Assembly (NCBI GenBank): GCA_949361645.1 | Contig: OX442427.1 | Coordinates: 520,501 to 584,500, forward strand | Reading direction: 5' to 3' | Length of the DNA: 64,000 nt | Source of the DNA: Spongilla lacustris | Taxonomy: Eukaryota > Porifera > Demospongiae > Spongillida > Spongillidae | Position numbers and translations under genes: made by a program | In this document: one piece after another, positions 1 to 10,909 of the stretch | Position numbering within the stretch: the stretch's first letter is position 1 | How the letters are laid out: each line of letters starts with the position of its first letter | The notes under the pieces: model-generated | Databases searched by the model: none | What the model was told of the DNA's origin: nothing | The model's input: only the letters and a program-made list of their open reading frames with translations

Positions 1-790
1 GACACCCTATATTTGTTATTCAGTCAAACCAAAGACCTACTGATAGTTGGTTTGTTTTCAGCAACAAGAATCCAGTCTTTGAAATGACACGCGCTGATTC
101 GAGCAGTATCTGCTAGGGGGGTGACAATATGCTATCATGCTGAATGGTACTGTTTAGTGCTGCAAGCAGGTTATCTCAATGTATGATATTAAGTATCAAA
201 CTAGCAAAGTGCATGTATACATATCTTGCAAATCTGTTGAAACAGCCATTTGAATTAACAATGGCTGGGCACCAGAACTTCATGACGTGCACTTGTTGAC
301 TGGTGTTAATTGCTGCCGTTTCCAATCCCCTTTACTATCTATGATTACATGGACATAGTGTTGCTGCAGCTGCGTAGCGTTTAGTTTGGCTACATGACTA
401 GTGTGGGATAACAAATGTAAAAGATATTGCCTTATTGTATTGCGCTTCACACACCCCCTTAACATGGCCTCTACTTGTTTGAACAGCATTTTTAGGCGCC
501 TCATTTATACTGCACCCTATCAAATACATGTACATGTTTCATATATAAGAAGGTAATTCAATAAGGTAATCCCCTCTGTTCTTTTCAAGCTGAAGCTGCC
601 AAGTCCTTAAACCTGCTAGGCCGATGAATGATCCTGCCACTTCTTGTAGTATTCACAGTAGGACTAGCCTGAGGTTCCGGTTCACTTACTGTCAGAGAGA
701 GTGACCAACTAATCTTGGGGTTTTTTACTTCTGGTGGATAGGAGTTTACTTCCTATTTGGGGCACATCGAGGACTGGATTTGATTCATAG
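1..790. other. No recognisable gene
   Basis: I see no convincing coding exon or RNA gene here. A stretch at 319-350 resembles the terminal repeat of the element at 29137-30247 (shared CCAATCCC and CTATCTATGATTA cores), so part of this interval may be old transposon sequence. The short open frames have no recognisable motif. Confidence 0.4.
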
Positions 791-2140
791 CTCCTCCTGG
801 CTCAGGTGAGGACTCTGATGGTTGGACGTCATGCTCTGTTTTCAGTTCCAATTCCATTGGTTGGTTTTTAGAGGCTTTCAAAAACTGTCTGTTTCTGTTT
901 CGATGTAACAGCTGGCCATTAACTTCAACCGTATACGACCTATCAGAGAGTTCACCTCTACAATAACCTCATATCCACTCAGTCCTCTTAGCTCGAAGGT
1001 CCTGGACTTTGCAGTACTGGATCTCCCACCTTCAGAGGCTCTAGTGTTTTACCCTTTCCTTTCACTTGGACTTGTATGGCTCTCTGTCTTTCCACTTTCT
1101 TTTCCCACATCTTTTGTGCTGGGGCTGGATCCAGTTTCTATGGAACCATTGCTTGGTTTCGTCGAGCAAACAGTTGTTGACATGGGGTAGAGTTGAGTCC
1201 CACAGTTGGAGTATTGCACCATTCCAGAAGTGCCTTGTATGGGTTTGAACTTCACTTGAACAGCCGCTTCACAATCTTAACTGCAGATCCTACCTTCCCA
1301 TATGATTGGCTATGATAGGGAGAGGAGACGATATGAACAAACTCCCATGTCCTTGAAATGCTCGGAATTCCTGTGACATAAACTGAGGCCCACCAACACT
1401 GGAACACCATGTTTAGCAAATAGCTTCTTAATGGCTTTGATAACAGTTGTGGTTAGAGTTTGCTGCAGCTCTAACACCACGATAAAATCGGTCAGGTAAT
1501 CCACAACCACCCCCCAATCTTTCCTTTTGCACCTGCACAAATCATTCCACACCTTACTCCACGGATACTTTGGGATGGAGTGGGCCAGCTGAGGCTCCTT
1601 GCTCTGTGCTGCAGCATCCTCCTCACATTGCTGGCATTCTGACATGATCCACTTGATGTCCTCAGGCATGTTGGGCCAACTCGTGCTCTTCTGAGGGTAG
1701 ACTCACTACCGAGTGGCTCTACATAATGACTTTGCTACCACCTCTTGACTCCCATTATATACAATACCATCTTGCACCACGAAAGTTCCAGTATGGCCTA
1801 ATCACCTCTCGTATGTTTGTGGCCAACCTGGGGCCCAATAACCTGAGCCAGCATCCGCTATTCTTCATCACAGGCAGCTGCTTGCTTCACTTCTTCCATC
1901 TATTGATCTGATACTCAAACAAAATGTGTTCTTCTATGACATTCAGCTCCTTTGTTACCAGTTTAAACACTTCATAATTTCCCAGCACTTCTGCTTCTGC
2001 ACTTCCAGCTGGCAACCTTGACAGTGTATCTGCTATCAGCTCTTGCTCTCCCAGACAATAAATTACTTCCAGGTTGTGCCTTTGCAATTGTTGCAACATT
2101 TGCTGTAATTGCCATGGTGCTGAGAGTAAATAACTTCTAG
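790..2140 (-). pseudogene. Decayed Ty3/gypsy pol remnant (RNase H tail and integrase)
   Basis: Read on the minus strand, 2132-1890 encodes the end of an RNase H domain, including the typical LIADTLSRLP segment. About 1670-1310 encodes part of an integrase: the zinc-binding C-x2-C remnant, an HSIPKYPWSKVWNDL stretch, VVVDYLTDF with a core Asp, and AKHGVP. About 1255-800 resembles a polar integrase C-terminal tail. The frame is interrupted by stops and shifts, and no gag, protease or polymerase core is present. The copy ends exactly where the 106-bp satellite begins. It differs clearly in sequence from the gypsy element at 4121-8109, so it is a separate and older insertion. Confidence 0.75.
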
Positions 2141-4120
2141 AGCTTGTAGCTACATGTACTGTATGATAGTGTGATGTGATGTTTACCTTGATTGTATTCT
2201 TATCTCTCACACGTATGTCACTGTGATCGACCATGAAGAGAGTAAGTGCTTGTAGCTACATGTACTGTATGATAGTGTGATGTGATATTTACCTTGATTG
2301 TATTCTTATCTCTCACGGCATGTATGTCACTGTGATCCACCATGAAGACAGTAAGTGCTTGTAGCTACATGTAGTGTATGATAGTGTGATGTGATATTTA
2401 CCTTGATTGTATTCTTATCTCTCACACGTATGTCACTGTGTCCACCATGAAGGAAGTAAGTGCATGTAGCTACATGTACTGTATGATAGTGTGATGTGAT
2501 ATTTACCTTGATTGTATTCTTATCTCTCACACGTATGTCACTGTGATCCACCATGAAGGAAGTAAGTGCATGTAGCTACATGTACTGTATGATAGTGTGA
2601 TGTGATATTTACCTTGATTGTATTCTTATCTCTCACACGTATGTCACTGTGATCCACCATGAAGGAAGTAAGTGCTTGTAGCTACATGTACTGTATGATA
2701 GTGTGATGTGATATTTACCTTGATTGTATTCTTATCTCTCACACGTATGTCACTGTGATCCACCATGAAGGAAGTAAGTGCATGTAGCTACATGTACTGT
2801 ATGATAGTGTGATGTGATATTTACCTTGATTGTATTCTTATCTCTCACACGTATGTCACTGTGATCGGGACCATGAAGGAAGTAAGTGCATGTAGCTACA
2901 TGTACTGTATGATAGTGTGATGTGATATTTACCTTGATTGTATTCTTATCTCTCACACGTATGTCACTGTGATCGGGACCATGAAGGAAGTAAGTGCATG
3001 TAGCTACATGTACTGTATGATAGTGTGATGTGATATTTACCTTGATTGTATTCTTATCTCTCACACATATGTCACTGTGATCCACCATGAAGAAAGTAAG
3101 TGCTTGTAGCTACATGTACTGTATGATAGTGTGATGTGATATTTACCTTGATTGTATTCTTATCTCTCACGGCATGTATGTCACTGTGATCCACCATGAA
3201 GATAGTAAGTGCTTGTAGCTACATGTAGTGTGATGTGATATTTACCTTGATTGTATTCTTATCTCTCATGACACGTATGTCACTGTGATCGACCATGAAG
3301 AGAGTAAGTGCTTGTAGCTACATGTACTGTATGATAGTGTGATGTGATATTTACCTTGATTGTACATGTACTGTATGATAGTGTGATGTGATATTTACCT
3401 TGATTGTATTCTTATCTCTCATGACACGTATGTCACTGTGATCGACCATGAAGAGAGTAAGTGCATGTAGCTACATGTACTGTATGATAGTGTGATGTGA
3501 TATTTACCTTGATTGTATTCTTATCTCTCACACGCGCGTATGTCACTGTGATCCACCATGAAGGCAGTAAGTGCTTGTAGCTACATGTACTGTATGATAG
3601 TGTGATGTGATATTTACCTTGATTGTATTCTTATCTCTCACACGTATCACTGTGATCCATCATGAAGATGGTAAGTGCTTGTAGCTACATGTACTGTATG
3701 ATAGTGTGATATGATATTTACCTTGATTGTATTCTTATCTCTCACACGCGCGTATGTCACTGTGATCCACCATGAAGGCAGTAAGTGCTTGTAGCTACAT
3801 GTACTGTATGATAGTGTGATGTGATATTTACCTTGATTGTATTCTTATCTCTCACACGTATGTCACTGTGATCCACCATGAAGGCAGTAAGTGCTTGTAG
3901 CTACATGTACTGTATGATAGTGTGATGTGATATCTACCTTGATTGTATTCTTATCTCTCACACGTATGTCACTGTGATCCATCATGAAGATGGTAAGTGC
4001 TTGTAGCTACATGTACTGTATGATAGTGTGATGTGATATTTACCTTGATTGTATTCTTATCTCTCACACATATGTCACTGTGATCCACCATGAAGGAAGT
4101 AAGTGCTTGTAGCTACATGT
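2141..4120. repeat. 106-bp tandem satellite array, left block
   Basis: About 18-19 head-to-tail copies of a unit of about 106 bp. Each carries TGTACTGTATGATAGTGTGA, TTACCTTGATTGTATTCTTA and CCACCATGAAGG followed by GTAAGTGC. Variants include CACACGTATG, CACACGCGCGTATG, CACGGCATGTATG and CATGACACGTATG, and one truncated unit lies near 3360. The same variants recur in the right block, so the array was continuous before the retrotransposon inserted. Open frames across it are by-products of repetition, not genes. Confidence 0.97.
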
Positions 4121-4229
4121 TGTGGCATAACACTATGTTGACTAATAATTATTGTGTTGTGTATTGTATATACTGCGCATGCGCATGTGTGATGGGCTCT
4201 TATTGATATAACGTGAAGACACTCTTACA
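4121..4229 (+). repeat. 5' LTR
   Basis: 109 bp, TGTGGCATAAC to ACTCTTACA, identical to 8001-8109. It contains a TATA-like GTATATAC and a perfect palindrome TGCGCATGCGCA at 4174-4185 that matches the NRF-1 consensus. These are candidate promoter elements for the element's own transcription. Confidence 0.97.
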
Positions 4230-4241
4230 TGGTGGCAGCGG
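4230..4241 (+). other. Primer-binding site
   Basis: TGGTGGCAGCGG begins immediately after the LTR. The leading TGG complements a tRNA CCA end, as expected for minus-strand priming. The priming tRNA was not identified; a methionine initiator tRNA would be a near but imperfect match. Confidence 0.75.
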
Positions 4242-4267
4242 CGGTTCACCAACACCCAACGTAGGAC

Positions 4268-6061
4268 ATGGCCGAAATCCGCTTGCAACCCCCAGACAAG
4301 TTCGACTTAAAAAAACCAGACGACTGGAGTCGCTGGAAACGGCGGTTCCAACAGTTTCGTATTGCGTCGGCCCTCGATACACAGTCCGACTCCAAGCAAA
4401 TTTGCACACTGTTGTACTCTATGGGCGAGGAAGCGGAAATGGTTCTTGCGTCTATGAATATCAGTGAGTCTGATAGTAAAAGCTACGTTAAAGTATTGGG
4501 GAAGCTAGATGAGTATTTTCATGTCCGCCATAACGTCATATTTGAGCGCGCGCGCTTCAACCGACGTGACCAGATGGAAAGTGAGTCTGGAGACCAGTAC
4601 ATTACTGAGCTGTACTACCAGGCTGATCGGTGCTCATATGGATCGCTAACCCCGGAAATGATTCGTGACCGTCTTGTGGTTGGCATTCGGGATAAGATCC
4701 TTTCAGAGAGACTGCAACTAGACCCAGAACTCACCCTAGAAAAAGCAAAGACTATGCTACGACAGAAAGAGGCAGTACATTCACAACAACAGGTGCTCCA
4801 GGAGGCACAAAGTGGCTCTCTCAATCTAGATCATGGCGCGATGGATGTCCTCAGGAGCCAAGAGACCAGGACAAAGCCATTAAGTGCGACTTTCACAAAG
4901 CCAAAACAAACACCTAGGCAATGTATCAAATGTGGAAAAGGACAGCATCCCTGGTACCTCTGTCCTGCTAAGGATTCTGTTTGCCACAAATGCAAGCGGA
5001 AAGGACACTTCAGCTCACAGTGCCTATCAAAGACAGTGGCCGAGGTACAACCTGATGAAAGCTATGTTGACACTGCATTCCTGGACACACTCTCGCATAA
5101 TAGCTCTGAAACCTGGAGAGTCAAGCTAAGGCTTTGCGGTCAGATGCTAGAGTTCAAGATTGATACAGGGGCTGAAGTGACTGCAATTTCAGACGCAGCG
5201 TTTGGAACTCTTAGGGGGCCCAAACTTGAGTCACCAAAGAAAACTCTTTATGGTCCTGCACGTACTCCCTTAAGGGTGATTGGCCAGTTGGAAGGGGAGT
5301 TGTCTCATCGTGGGAAAGCTACCAAGCAGCCTGTGTATGTGGTGGAAGGTCTAAAAACAAACCTACTTGGTCTGCCAGCTATTCTTGCACTGGACTTGGT
5401 GGCAAAGATGGATGAAACAGTGGAAGCCTTGCCTCCCATAGTGGAAAAGTATCCAACACTGTTCCGAGGACTGGGGAGCTTGGGGGAGCCATATGACATT
5501 CAGATTAAACCCGATGCACAGCCGTATGCATTGTTCACCTCAAGAAACACCCCTCTACCATTGCGTTCCAAGGTTGAACAGGAGCTGAAGCAAATGGAGT
5601 CACTTGGAATAATCTCAAAAGTAGACAAACCAACCCCATGGTGTGCTGGAATGGTGGTGGCTCATAAGAAGAATGGAGCAATTCGCATATGCGTAGACTA
5701 TCAACCCTTAAATCGGTACGTGTGTCGAGAGGTATACCCTCTTCCTAAAGTAGATGAAACCTTAGCTCAGCTGGCAGGTGCAAAGGTCTTCAGCAAACTG
5801 GATGCCAACTCAGGGTTCTGGCAAATCCCACTGACGGAGCAGTCCAAACTTCTAACAACTTTTATCACTCCATTTGGCCGTTACTACTTCCACAAACTTC
5901 CCTTTGGGATTTGCAGCGCACCTGAACACTTCCAGAAGCGGATGAGTCAGATACTCGCAGGCCTCAAAGGAGTTCTCTGTCAAATGGACCCAATAATATC
6001 ACTGAGCTACGACGATTTCTTGGAATGGCCAACCAAATGGGGAAGTTTTCACCCAACTTAG
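4268..6061 (+). CDS. Gag-protease-reverse transcriptase polyprotein, truncated by RT deletion
   Basis: The ATG lies 39 bp after the 5' LTR. In order: a gag capsid-like helical region (residues about 1-170); two CCHC knuckles, CIKCGKGQHPWYLC and CHKCKRKGHFSSQC (about 218-255); an aspartic protease with FKIDTGAEVTAIS (about 297-310); and the N-terminal half of reverse transcriptase including the substrate-binding palm (about 430-570). After VLCQMD the frame jumps to sequence belonging past the catalytic palm, reads about 20 codons out of frame and stops. The second half of the YxDD box, the rest of the palm and the following connection are missing, so polymerase activity cannot be expected. Gag and protease look intact. 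Confidence 0.93.
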   Translation: MAEIRLQPPDKFDLKKPDDWSRWKRRFQQFRIASALDTQSDSKQICTLLYSMGEEAEMVLASMNISESDSKSYVKVLGKLDEYFHVRHNVIFERARFNRRDQMESESGDQYITELYYQADRCSYGSLTPEMIRDRLVVGIRDKILSERLQLDPELTLEKAKTMLRQKEAVHSQQQVLQEAQSGSLNLDHGAMDVLRSQETRTKPLSATFTKPKQTPRQCIKCGKGQHPWYLCPAKDSVCHKCKRKGHFSSQCLSKTVAEVQPDESYVDTAFLDTLSHNSSETWRVKLRLCGQMLEFKIDTGAEVTAISDAAFGTLRGPKLESPKKTLYGPARTPLRVIGQLEGELSHRGKATKQPVYVVEGLKTNLLGLPAILALDLVAKMDETVEALPPIVEKYPTLFRGLGSLGEPYDIQIKPDAQPYALFTSRNTPLPLRSKVEQELKQMESLGIISKVDKPTPWCAGMVVAHKKNGAIRICVDYQPLNRYVCREVYPLPKVDETLAQLAGAKVFSKLDANSGFWQIPLTEQSKLLTTFITPFGRYYFHKLPFGICSAPEHFQKRMSQILAGLKGVLCQMDPIISLSYDDFLEWPTKWGSFHPT

Positions 6062-7977
6062 CACAAGCAACACAACCCTTGCGAGAACTGCTGAGCAAGA
6101 ATCGTGCATGGCAATGGGGCCAGATGCAAGAAGAGGCATTTCGACTGGTAAAAACGGAACTTTGCAAGCCAACAATCCTTGCATTCTATACCCCAGATGC
6201 ACCAACCAAGCTTTCCGCCGACGCTTCATCACATGGGCTCGGTGCAGTGCTGCTACAGAGAATAGGGGATGAATGGAAACCAGTGGCGTACGCTTCACGA
6301 TCTATGTCAGATACTGAAAAACGATATGCACAGATTGAAAAGGAGGCACTAGCAACCGTATGGGCGTGTGACAAGTTCGCCAGCTATATTATTGGGCTTA
6401 AGTTCCACATAGAAACTGATCATAAGCCACTAGTTCCGCTGCTAGGGTCAAAACACCTCAATACGTTACCTCCACGAATTCTTCGATTTCGGCTAAGGCT
6501 TGCACGATTTGATTATACTATTCAGCACGTGCCTGGTAAGCTCCTGTGCACAGCAGATGCACTGTCTAGAGCTCCAGGGCCCATCACTAAAGCCGACCAG
6601 CAGTTAGAAGAGGAAGCTGAACGTATCATGGAAGTTTGTGTTAAACACCTTCCAGCTGGCCAGGAACGGCTACGCCAATATGCAGTGGCTCAGGCAGCAG
6701 ATCCAGTGTGTTCAGCGGTGATGAAACTTTGTCTAGACGGATGGCCAGAGAGACACAAGATTGAACCTGCACTAAAGCCGTATTGGAAGGTCCAAGGAGA
6801 ACTGTCAGTTCACAATAATCTGCTTCTCTTCCAAAAACGCATTGTGGTGCCAGAGTCTCTACAACATGAGACACTGGGAAAACTTCACCACGGGCATCAG
6901 GGTATCCAGAGATGCCGACTTAGGGCAAGAAACTCTGTTTGGTGGCCTGGCATATCGCAGAGAATAAAGGAAGCCATTGAATGTTGTGCAGAGTGTGTAA
7001 AGCATTCCACACCGCGTCCTGAACCATTGATGCCAACACCTCTACCAGACTATCCATGGCAAAGCATTGCTATGGACCTTTTCATTTTGAACGGGGCCAC
7101 CTATGTACTCATCGTGGATTACTTTTCAAGGTACCCTGAGGTTATCAAGCTCAGGTCAACTTCCAGTAACGCTGTGATTGAAGCTGTGAAGGCAGTGTTT
7201 TCTAGGCATGGTATCCCGGAAATGGTGCGAAGTGACAATGGTCCACAGTTCTCCTCAGATGAGTTTGCAAGATTTACTGCATGCTATGGCTTCCGGCACA
7301 CCACCAGTAGCCCACATTTTCCACAAAGTAATGGTCTTGCTGAAAGAACGGTCCAAACAAATATCTTGAAAGAAAATCAAGACCCTTACTTGGCCATCCT
7401 TACCTACCGATCAACACAGCTACCTTGGTGTGGCCTGTCACCGGCTCAACTCCTCATGGGAAGACAATTACGTACAAATCTGCCACAGATCTCAGAACAG
7501 CTAAAACCATCATGGACACACCTGCATGGATTCCGAGAGCAAGACCATAAGTTTAAGTCTCAACAAAAGGCCAATTTTGACAAGCGTCACAAGGTCCACT
7601 CACTTCCCCAGATTCCCCAGCAAGCTGAAGTCTGGATCACTACTGATAGGAGGAAGCCAACTCCCGGTGTGGTATTGAAGAAGGCAGAGGCCCCTCGATC
7701 ATACATCGTGGAGACCCAGAGTGGCAAGGCACGCCGCAATCGACACCAACTCAATGTCATGCCTAGCCTTGTCGTGAAAACATTGGAGCCTCCTGGACCA
7801 GAGTTAGAGCAACCACAACAATTGGAGCAACCACTTACTGGACCAGAGTTAGAGCAACCACAGCAAGAAGGGGAGCAACTACCAGAAAAGGGTGATAACT
7901 CATCTCCCCCTCGACGAATCATGACGCGGTCACAGACGGGTACAACGATTCGCCCACCTGAACGATTGGGATGGTGA
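6025..7977 (+). CDS. Pol remainder: RNase H and integrase, frame-shifted from gag-RT
   Basis: Overlaps the upstream frame by 37 bp in a different frame, as a result of the RT deletion; the ATG at 6025 is internal to the ancestral polyprotein. It begins with the RT/RNase H connection, then RNase H (LSADASSHGLGAVLLQ, TDHKPLVPLL, ADALSR). The integrase follows: a zinc-binding HHGHQG to CCAECVKH segment, and the core with MDLF, VRSDNGPQFS and SNGLAERTVQ giving the D, D and E. A proline/glutamine-rich tail contains short PxLEQPQQ repeats. The first residues of the open frame need not be translated. No upstream start or slippage signal specific to this frame was seen. Confidence 0.9.
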   Translation: MANQMGKFSPNLAQATQPLRELLSKNRAWQWGQMQEEAFRLVKTELCKPTILAFYTPDAPTKLSADASSHGLGAVLLQRIGDEWKPVAYASRSMSDTEKRYAQIEKEALATVWACDKFASYIIGLKFHIETDHKPLVPLLGSKHLNTLPPRILRFRLRLARFDYTIQHVPGKLLCTADALSRAPGPITKADQQLEEEAERIMEVCVKHLPAGQERLRQYAVAQAADPVCSAVMKLCLDGWPERHKIEPALKPYWKVQGELSVHNNLLLFQKRIVVPESLQHETLGKLHHGHQGIQRCRLRARNSVWWPGISQRIKEAIECCAECVKHSTPRPEPLMPTPLPDYPWQSIAMDLFILNGATYVLIVDYFSRYPEVIKLRSTSSNAVIEAVKAVFSRHGIPEMVRSDNGPQFSSDEFARFTACYGFRHTTSSPHFPQSNGLAERTVQTNILKENQDPYLAILTYRSTQLPWCGLSPAQLLMGRQLRTNLPQISEQLKPSWTHLHGFREQDHKFKSQQKANFDKRHKVHSLPQIPQQAEVWITTDRRKPTPGVVLKKAEAPRSYIVETQSGKARRNRHQLNVMPSLVVKTLEPPGPELEQPQQLEQPLTGPELEQPQQEGEQLPEKGDNSSPPRRIMTRSQTGTTIRPPERLGW

Positions 7978-7988
7978 TCTATCATCTC

Positions 7989-8000
7989 AAGAAAGGGAGA
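7989..8000 (+). other. Polypurine tract
   Basis: The purine run AAGAAAGGGAGA lies directly against the 3' LTR, which is where plus-strand priming occurs in Ty3/gypsy elements. Confidence 0.85.
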
Positions 8001-8109
8001 TGTGGCATAACACTATGTTGACTAATAATTATTGTGTTGTGTATTGTATATACTGCGCATGCGCATGTGTGATGGGCTCTTATTGATATAACGTGAAGAC
8101 ACTCTTACA
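8001..8109 (+). repeat. 3' LTR
   Basis: Identical to the 5' LTR at 4121-4229. It is followed by the CATGT target duplication, which continues the satellite unit. Confidence 0.97.
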
Positions 8110-9950
8110 CATGTACTGTATGATAGTGTGATGTGATATTTACCTTGATTGTATTCTTATCTCTCACACGCGCGTATGTCACTGTGATCCACCATGAAGG
8201 CAGTAAGTGCATGTAGCTACATGTACTGTATGATAGTGTGATGTGATATTTACCTTGATTGTATTCTTATCTCTCACACGTATGTCACTGTGACCCACCA
8301 TGAAGGGAGTAAGTGCTTGTAGCTACATGTACTGTATGATAGTGTGATGTGATATTTACCTTGATTGTATTCTTATCTCTCACACGTATGTCACTGTGAT
8401 CGACCATGAAGAGAGTAAGTGCTTGTAGCTACATGTACTGTATGATAGTGTGATGTGATATTTACCTTGATTGTATTCTTATCTCTCACGGCATGTATGT
8501 CACTGTGATCGACCATGAAGAGAGTAAGTGCATGTAGCTACATGTACTGTATGATAGTGTGATGTGATATTTACCTTGATTGTATTCTTATCTCACACAC
8601 GCGCGTATGTCACTGTGATCCACCATGAAGGCAGTAAGTGCTTGTAGCTTCATGTACTGTATGATAGTGTGATGTGATATTTACCTTGATTGTATTCTTA
8701 TCTCTCACACGCGCGTATGTCACTGTGATCCACCATGAAGGCAGTAAGTGCTTGTAGCTTCATGTACTGTATGATAGTGTGATGTGATATTTACCTTGAT
8801 TGTATTCTTATCTCTCACACGTATGTCACTGTGATCCACCATGAAGGAAGTAAGTGCTTGTAGCTACATGTACTGTATGATAGTGTGATGTGATATTTAC
8901 CTTGATTGTATTCTTATCTCTCACACGTATGTCACTGTGATCCACCATGAAGAAAGTAAGTGCTTGTAGCTACATGTACTGTATGATAGTGTGATATGAT
9001 ATTTACCTTGATTGTATTCTTATCTCTCATGACACGTATGTCACTGTGATCCATCATGAAGTTAGTAAGTGCTTGTAGCTACATGTACTGTATGATAGTG
9101 TGATGTGATATTTACCTTGATTGTATTCTTATCTCTCACACGTATGTCACTGTGACCCACCATGAAGGGAGTAAGTGCTTGTAGCTACATGTACTGTATG
9201 ATAGTGTGATGTGATATTTACCTTGATTGTATTCTTATCTCTCACGGCATGTATGTCACTGTGATCCACCATGAAGGTAGTAAGTGCTTGTAGCTACATG
9301 TACTGTATGATAGTGTGATGTGATATTTACCTTGATTGTATTCTTATCTCTCACGGCATGTATGTCACTGTGATCCACCATGAAGTTTGTAAGTGCTTGT
9401 AGCTACATGTACTGTATGATAGTGTGATGTGATATTTACCTTGATTGTATTCTTATCTCTCACGGCATGTATGTCACTGTGATCCACCATGAAGTTTGTA
9501 AGTGCTTGTAGCTACATGTACTGTATGATAGTGTGATGTGATATTTACCTTGATTGTATTCTTATCTCTCACACGTATGTCACTGTGATCGACCATGAAG
9601 GGAGTAAGTGCTTGTAGCTACATGTACTGTATGATAGTGTGATGTCCTTGATTGTATTCTTATCTCTAACACGCGCGTATGTCACTGTGACCCACCATGA
9701 AGGGAGTAAGTGCTTGTAGCTACATGTACTGTATGATAGTGTGATGTGATGTTTACCTTGATTGTATTCTTATCTCTCACACGTATGTCACTGTGATCCA
9801 CCATGAAGGTAGTAAGTGCTTGTAGCTACATGTACTGTATGATAGTGTGATGTGATATTTACCTTGATTGTATTCTTATCTCTCACACGTATGTCACTGT
9901 GATCCACCATGAAGACAGTAAGTTCATGTACTGTATGATGGTGTGATGTG
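8110..9950. repeat. 106-bp tandem satellite array, right block
   Basis: About 17 further copies of the same unit with the same variant set as the left block. One unit near 9640 lacks about 12 bp (TGATGTCCTTGATT). The array decays after 9920. Confidence 0.96.
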
Positions 9951-10036
9951 ATATATCTCGTCACTGTGTTTTTAAGGTTGGTATTTGCCTATAGTTAGAC
10001 ATACTGTATCTCGATTGATGTGATATTGACTTGTAG

Positions 10037-10458
10037 AACAATGGACCCATTGCATGAAAGATGTCATGTCCGCGGACCTTTGCGTAATAAAATGGCAACG
10101 CTTGGAGTCTGCTCAGACATTGATCCTTCGGCCGATCCAGTTCCTGATCAAACTATGCTGCCAACAGTAAGTTTGACCGAGTCTGACATACCCAGAGCCT
10201 TTTTTAAGCCATCCATTTAAAAAGGCTCCGGGTATGTCAGACTCGGTCAAGCTTACTGTTTGGCAGCATAGTTTGACCAGGAACTGGATTGGCCGAAGGA
10301 TCACTGTCCGAGGGGGAAGGAATGACTACGAGCGTTGCCATTTTATTACGCAAAGGTCCGCGAACGTGACACAATGTCTCTAGGCAACCGCTGTGGCTTT
10401 TACTCCGGACGTGACGTTTATCGTACTTCCGATCTTTCATGCAAAGGGTCCATTTGTT
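10037..10458. mobile_element. Foldback element of about 420 bp (MITE-like)
   Basis: An imperfect palindrome with arms of about 200 bp. The left end AACAATGGACCC pairs with the right end GGGTCCATTTGTT, and the arms share GATCCTTCGGCC, CAGTTCCTG, AAACTATGCTGCCAA and GTCTGACATACCC in opposite orientation. It sits inside a degenerate satellite unit: the left flank has GATGTGATATTGACTTG and the right flank ATTTCTCACACG. A diverged copy of one arm occurs at 32846-32968. No transposase is present. Confidence 0.85.
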
Positions 10459-10500
10459 ATTATTTCTCACACGTGATCAATTCCACCATGAAATTGTAAT
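10459..10500. repeat. Relic of a 106-bp satellite unit
   Basis: TATTTCTCACACG, then GATC, CCACCATGAA and GTAA occur in the same order as in the satellite unit. This marks the far edge of the array beyond the foldback insertion. Confidence 0.6.
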
Positions 10501-10909
10501 GAGTAGAGTGCTAGGGGTAATTAAGACGAATTTTGCACTTAGTTGCAATATAAGTTACGCGCTAAAAGTGTTTAGTGTCAGTTTTTTTGCTCCAATACAA
10601 TTGATTACCAATTACCAGGCACTGTATAGCCTATTTGTATAAAAAAAATCTGTATTACGTAAAAGATATTAGAGAAAATGCGAGTGCAATTTGAGTCCGC
10701 CTAATATGACGAATAAAAGCATAATTCAAAAGCGGTTTACTGTTGACATAGCTGCTTTGACAGTCAACCCGCAATCACATCATAGAACCTACAGCATTAG
10801 CCCAGGATTGCATACATTTATAAAGCTGTAGATATAAAAGGAAAGTATATACCCGCTAAGTAACACAATTACGCAAAGATAGTGACGTCAGGCTAATGAT
10901 ATAATGTCG

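Larger units (their letters stand above)
4121..8109 (+). mobile_element. Ty3/gypsy LTR retrotransposon, defective, very recent
   Basis: A complete 3,989-bp structure: 109-bp LTRs beginning TG and ending CA, a primer-binding site directly after the 5' LTR, gag-pol coding sequence, a polypurine tract and the 3' LTR. The two LTRs are identical base for base by eye. The flanks carry a perfect 5-bp target duplication, CATGT, at 4116-4120 and 8110-8114. It sits inside the 106-bp satellite. The pol frame is broken by a deletion in reverse transcriptase, so this copy should not be autonomous. Identical LTRs imply a recent insertion, probably with proteins supplied in trans. Gene conversion between LTRs is an alternative explanation. 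Confidence 0.96.

Noticed and set aside
2327..3088. Minus-strand open frames repeating VDHSDIRVRDKNTIKVNI
   Set aside because: They are created by the 106-bp satellite; the period is not a multiple of three and the frames close and reopen with each variant.
2141..9950. CRISPR-like regular array
   Set aside because: Units are continuous 106-bp repeats without unique spacers, in a eukaryotic genome with introns and a retrotransposon insertion.
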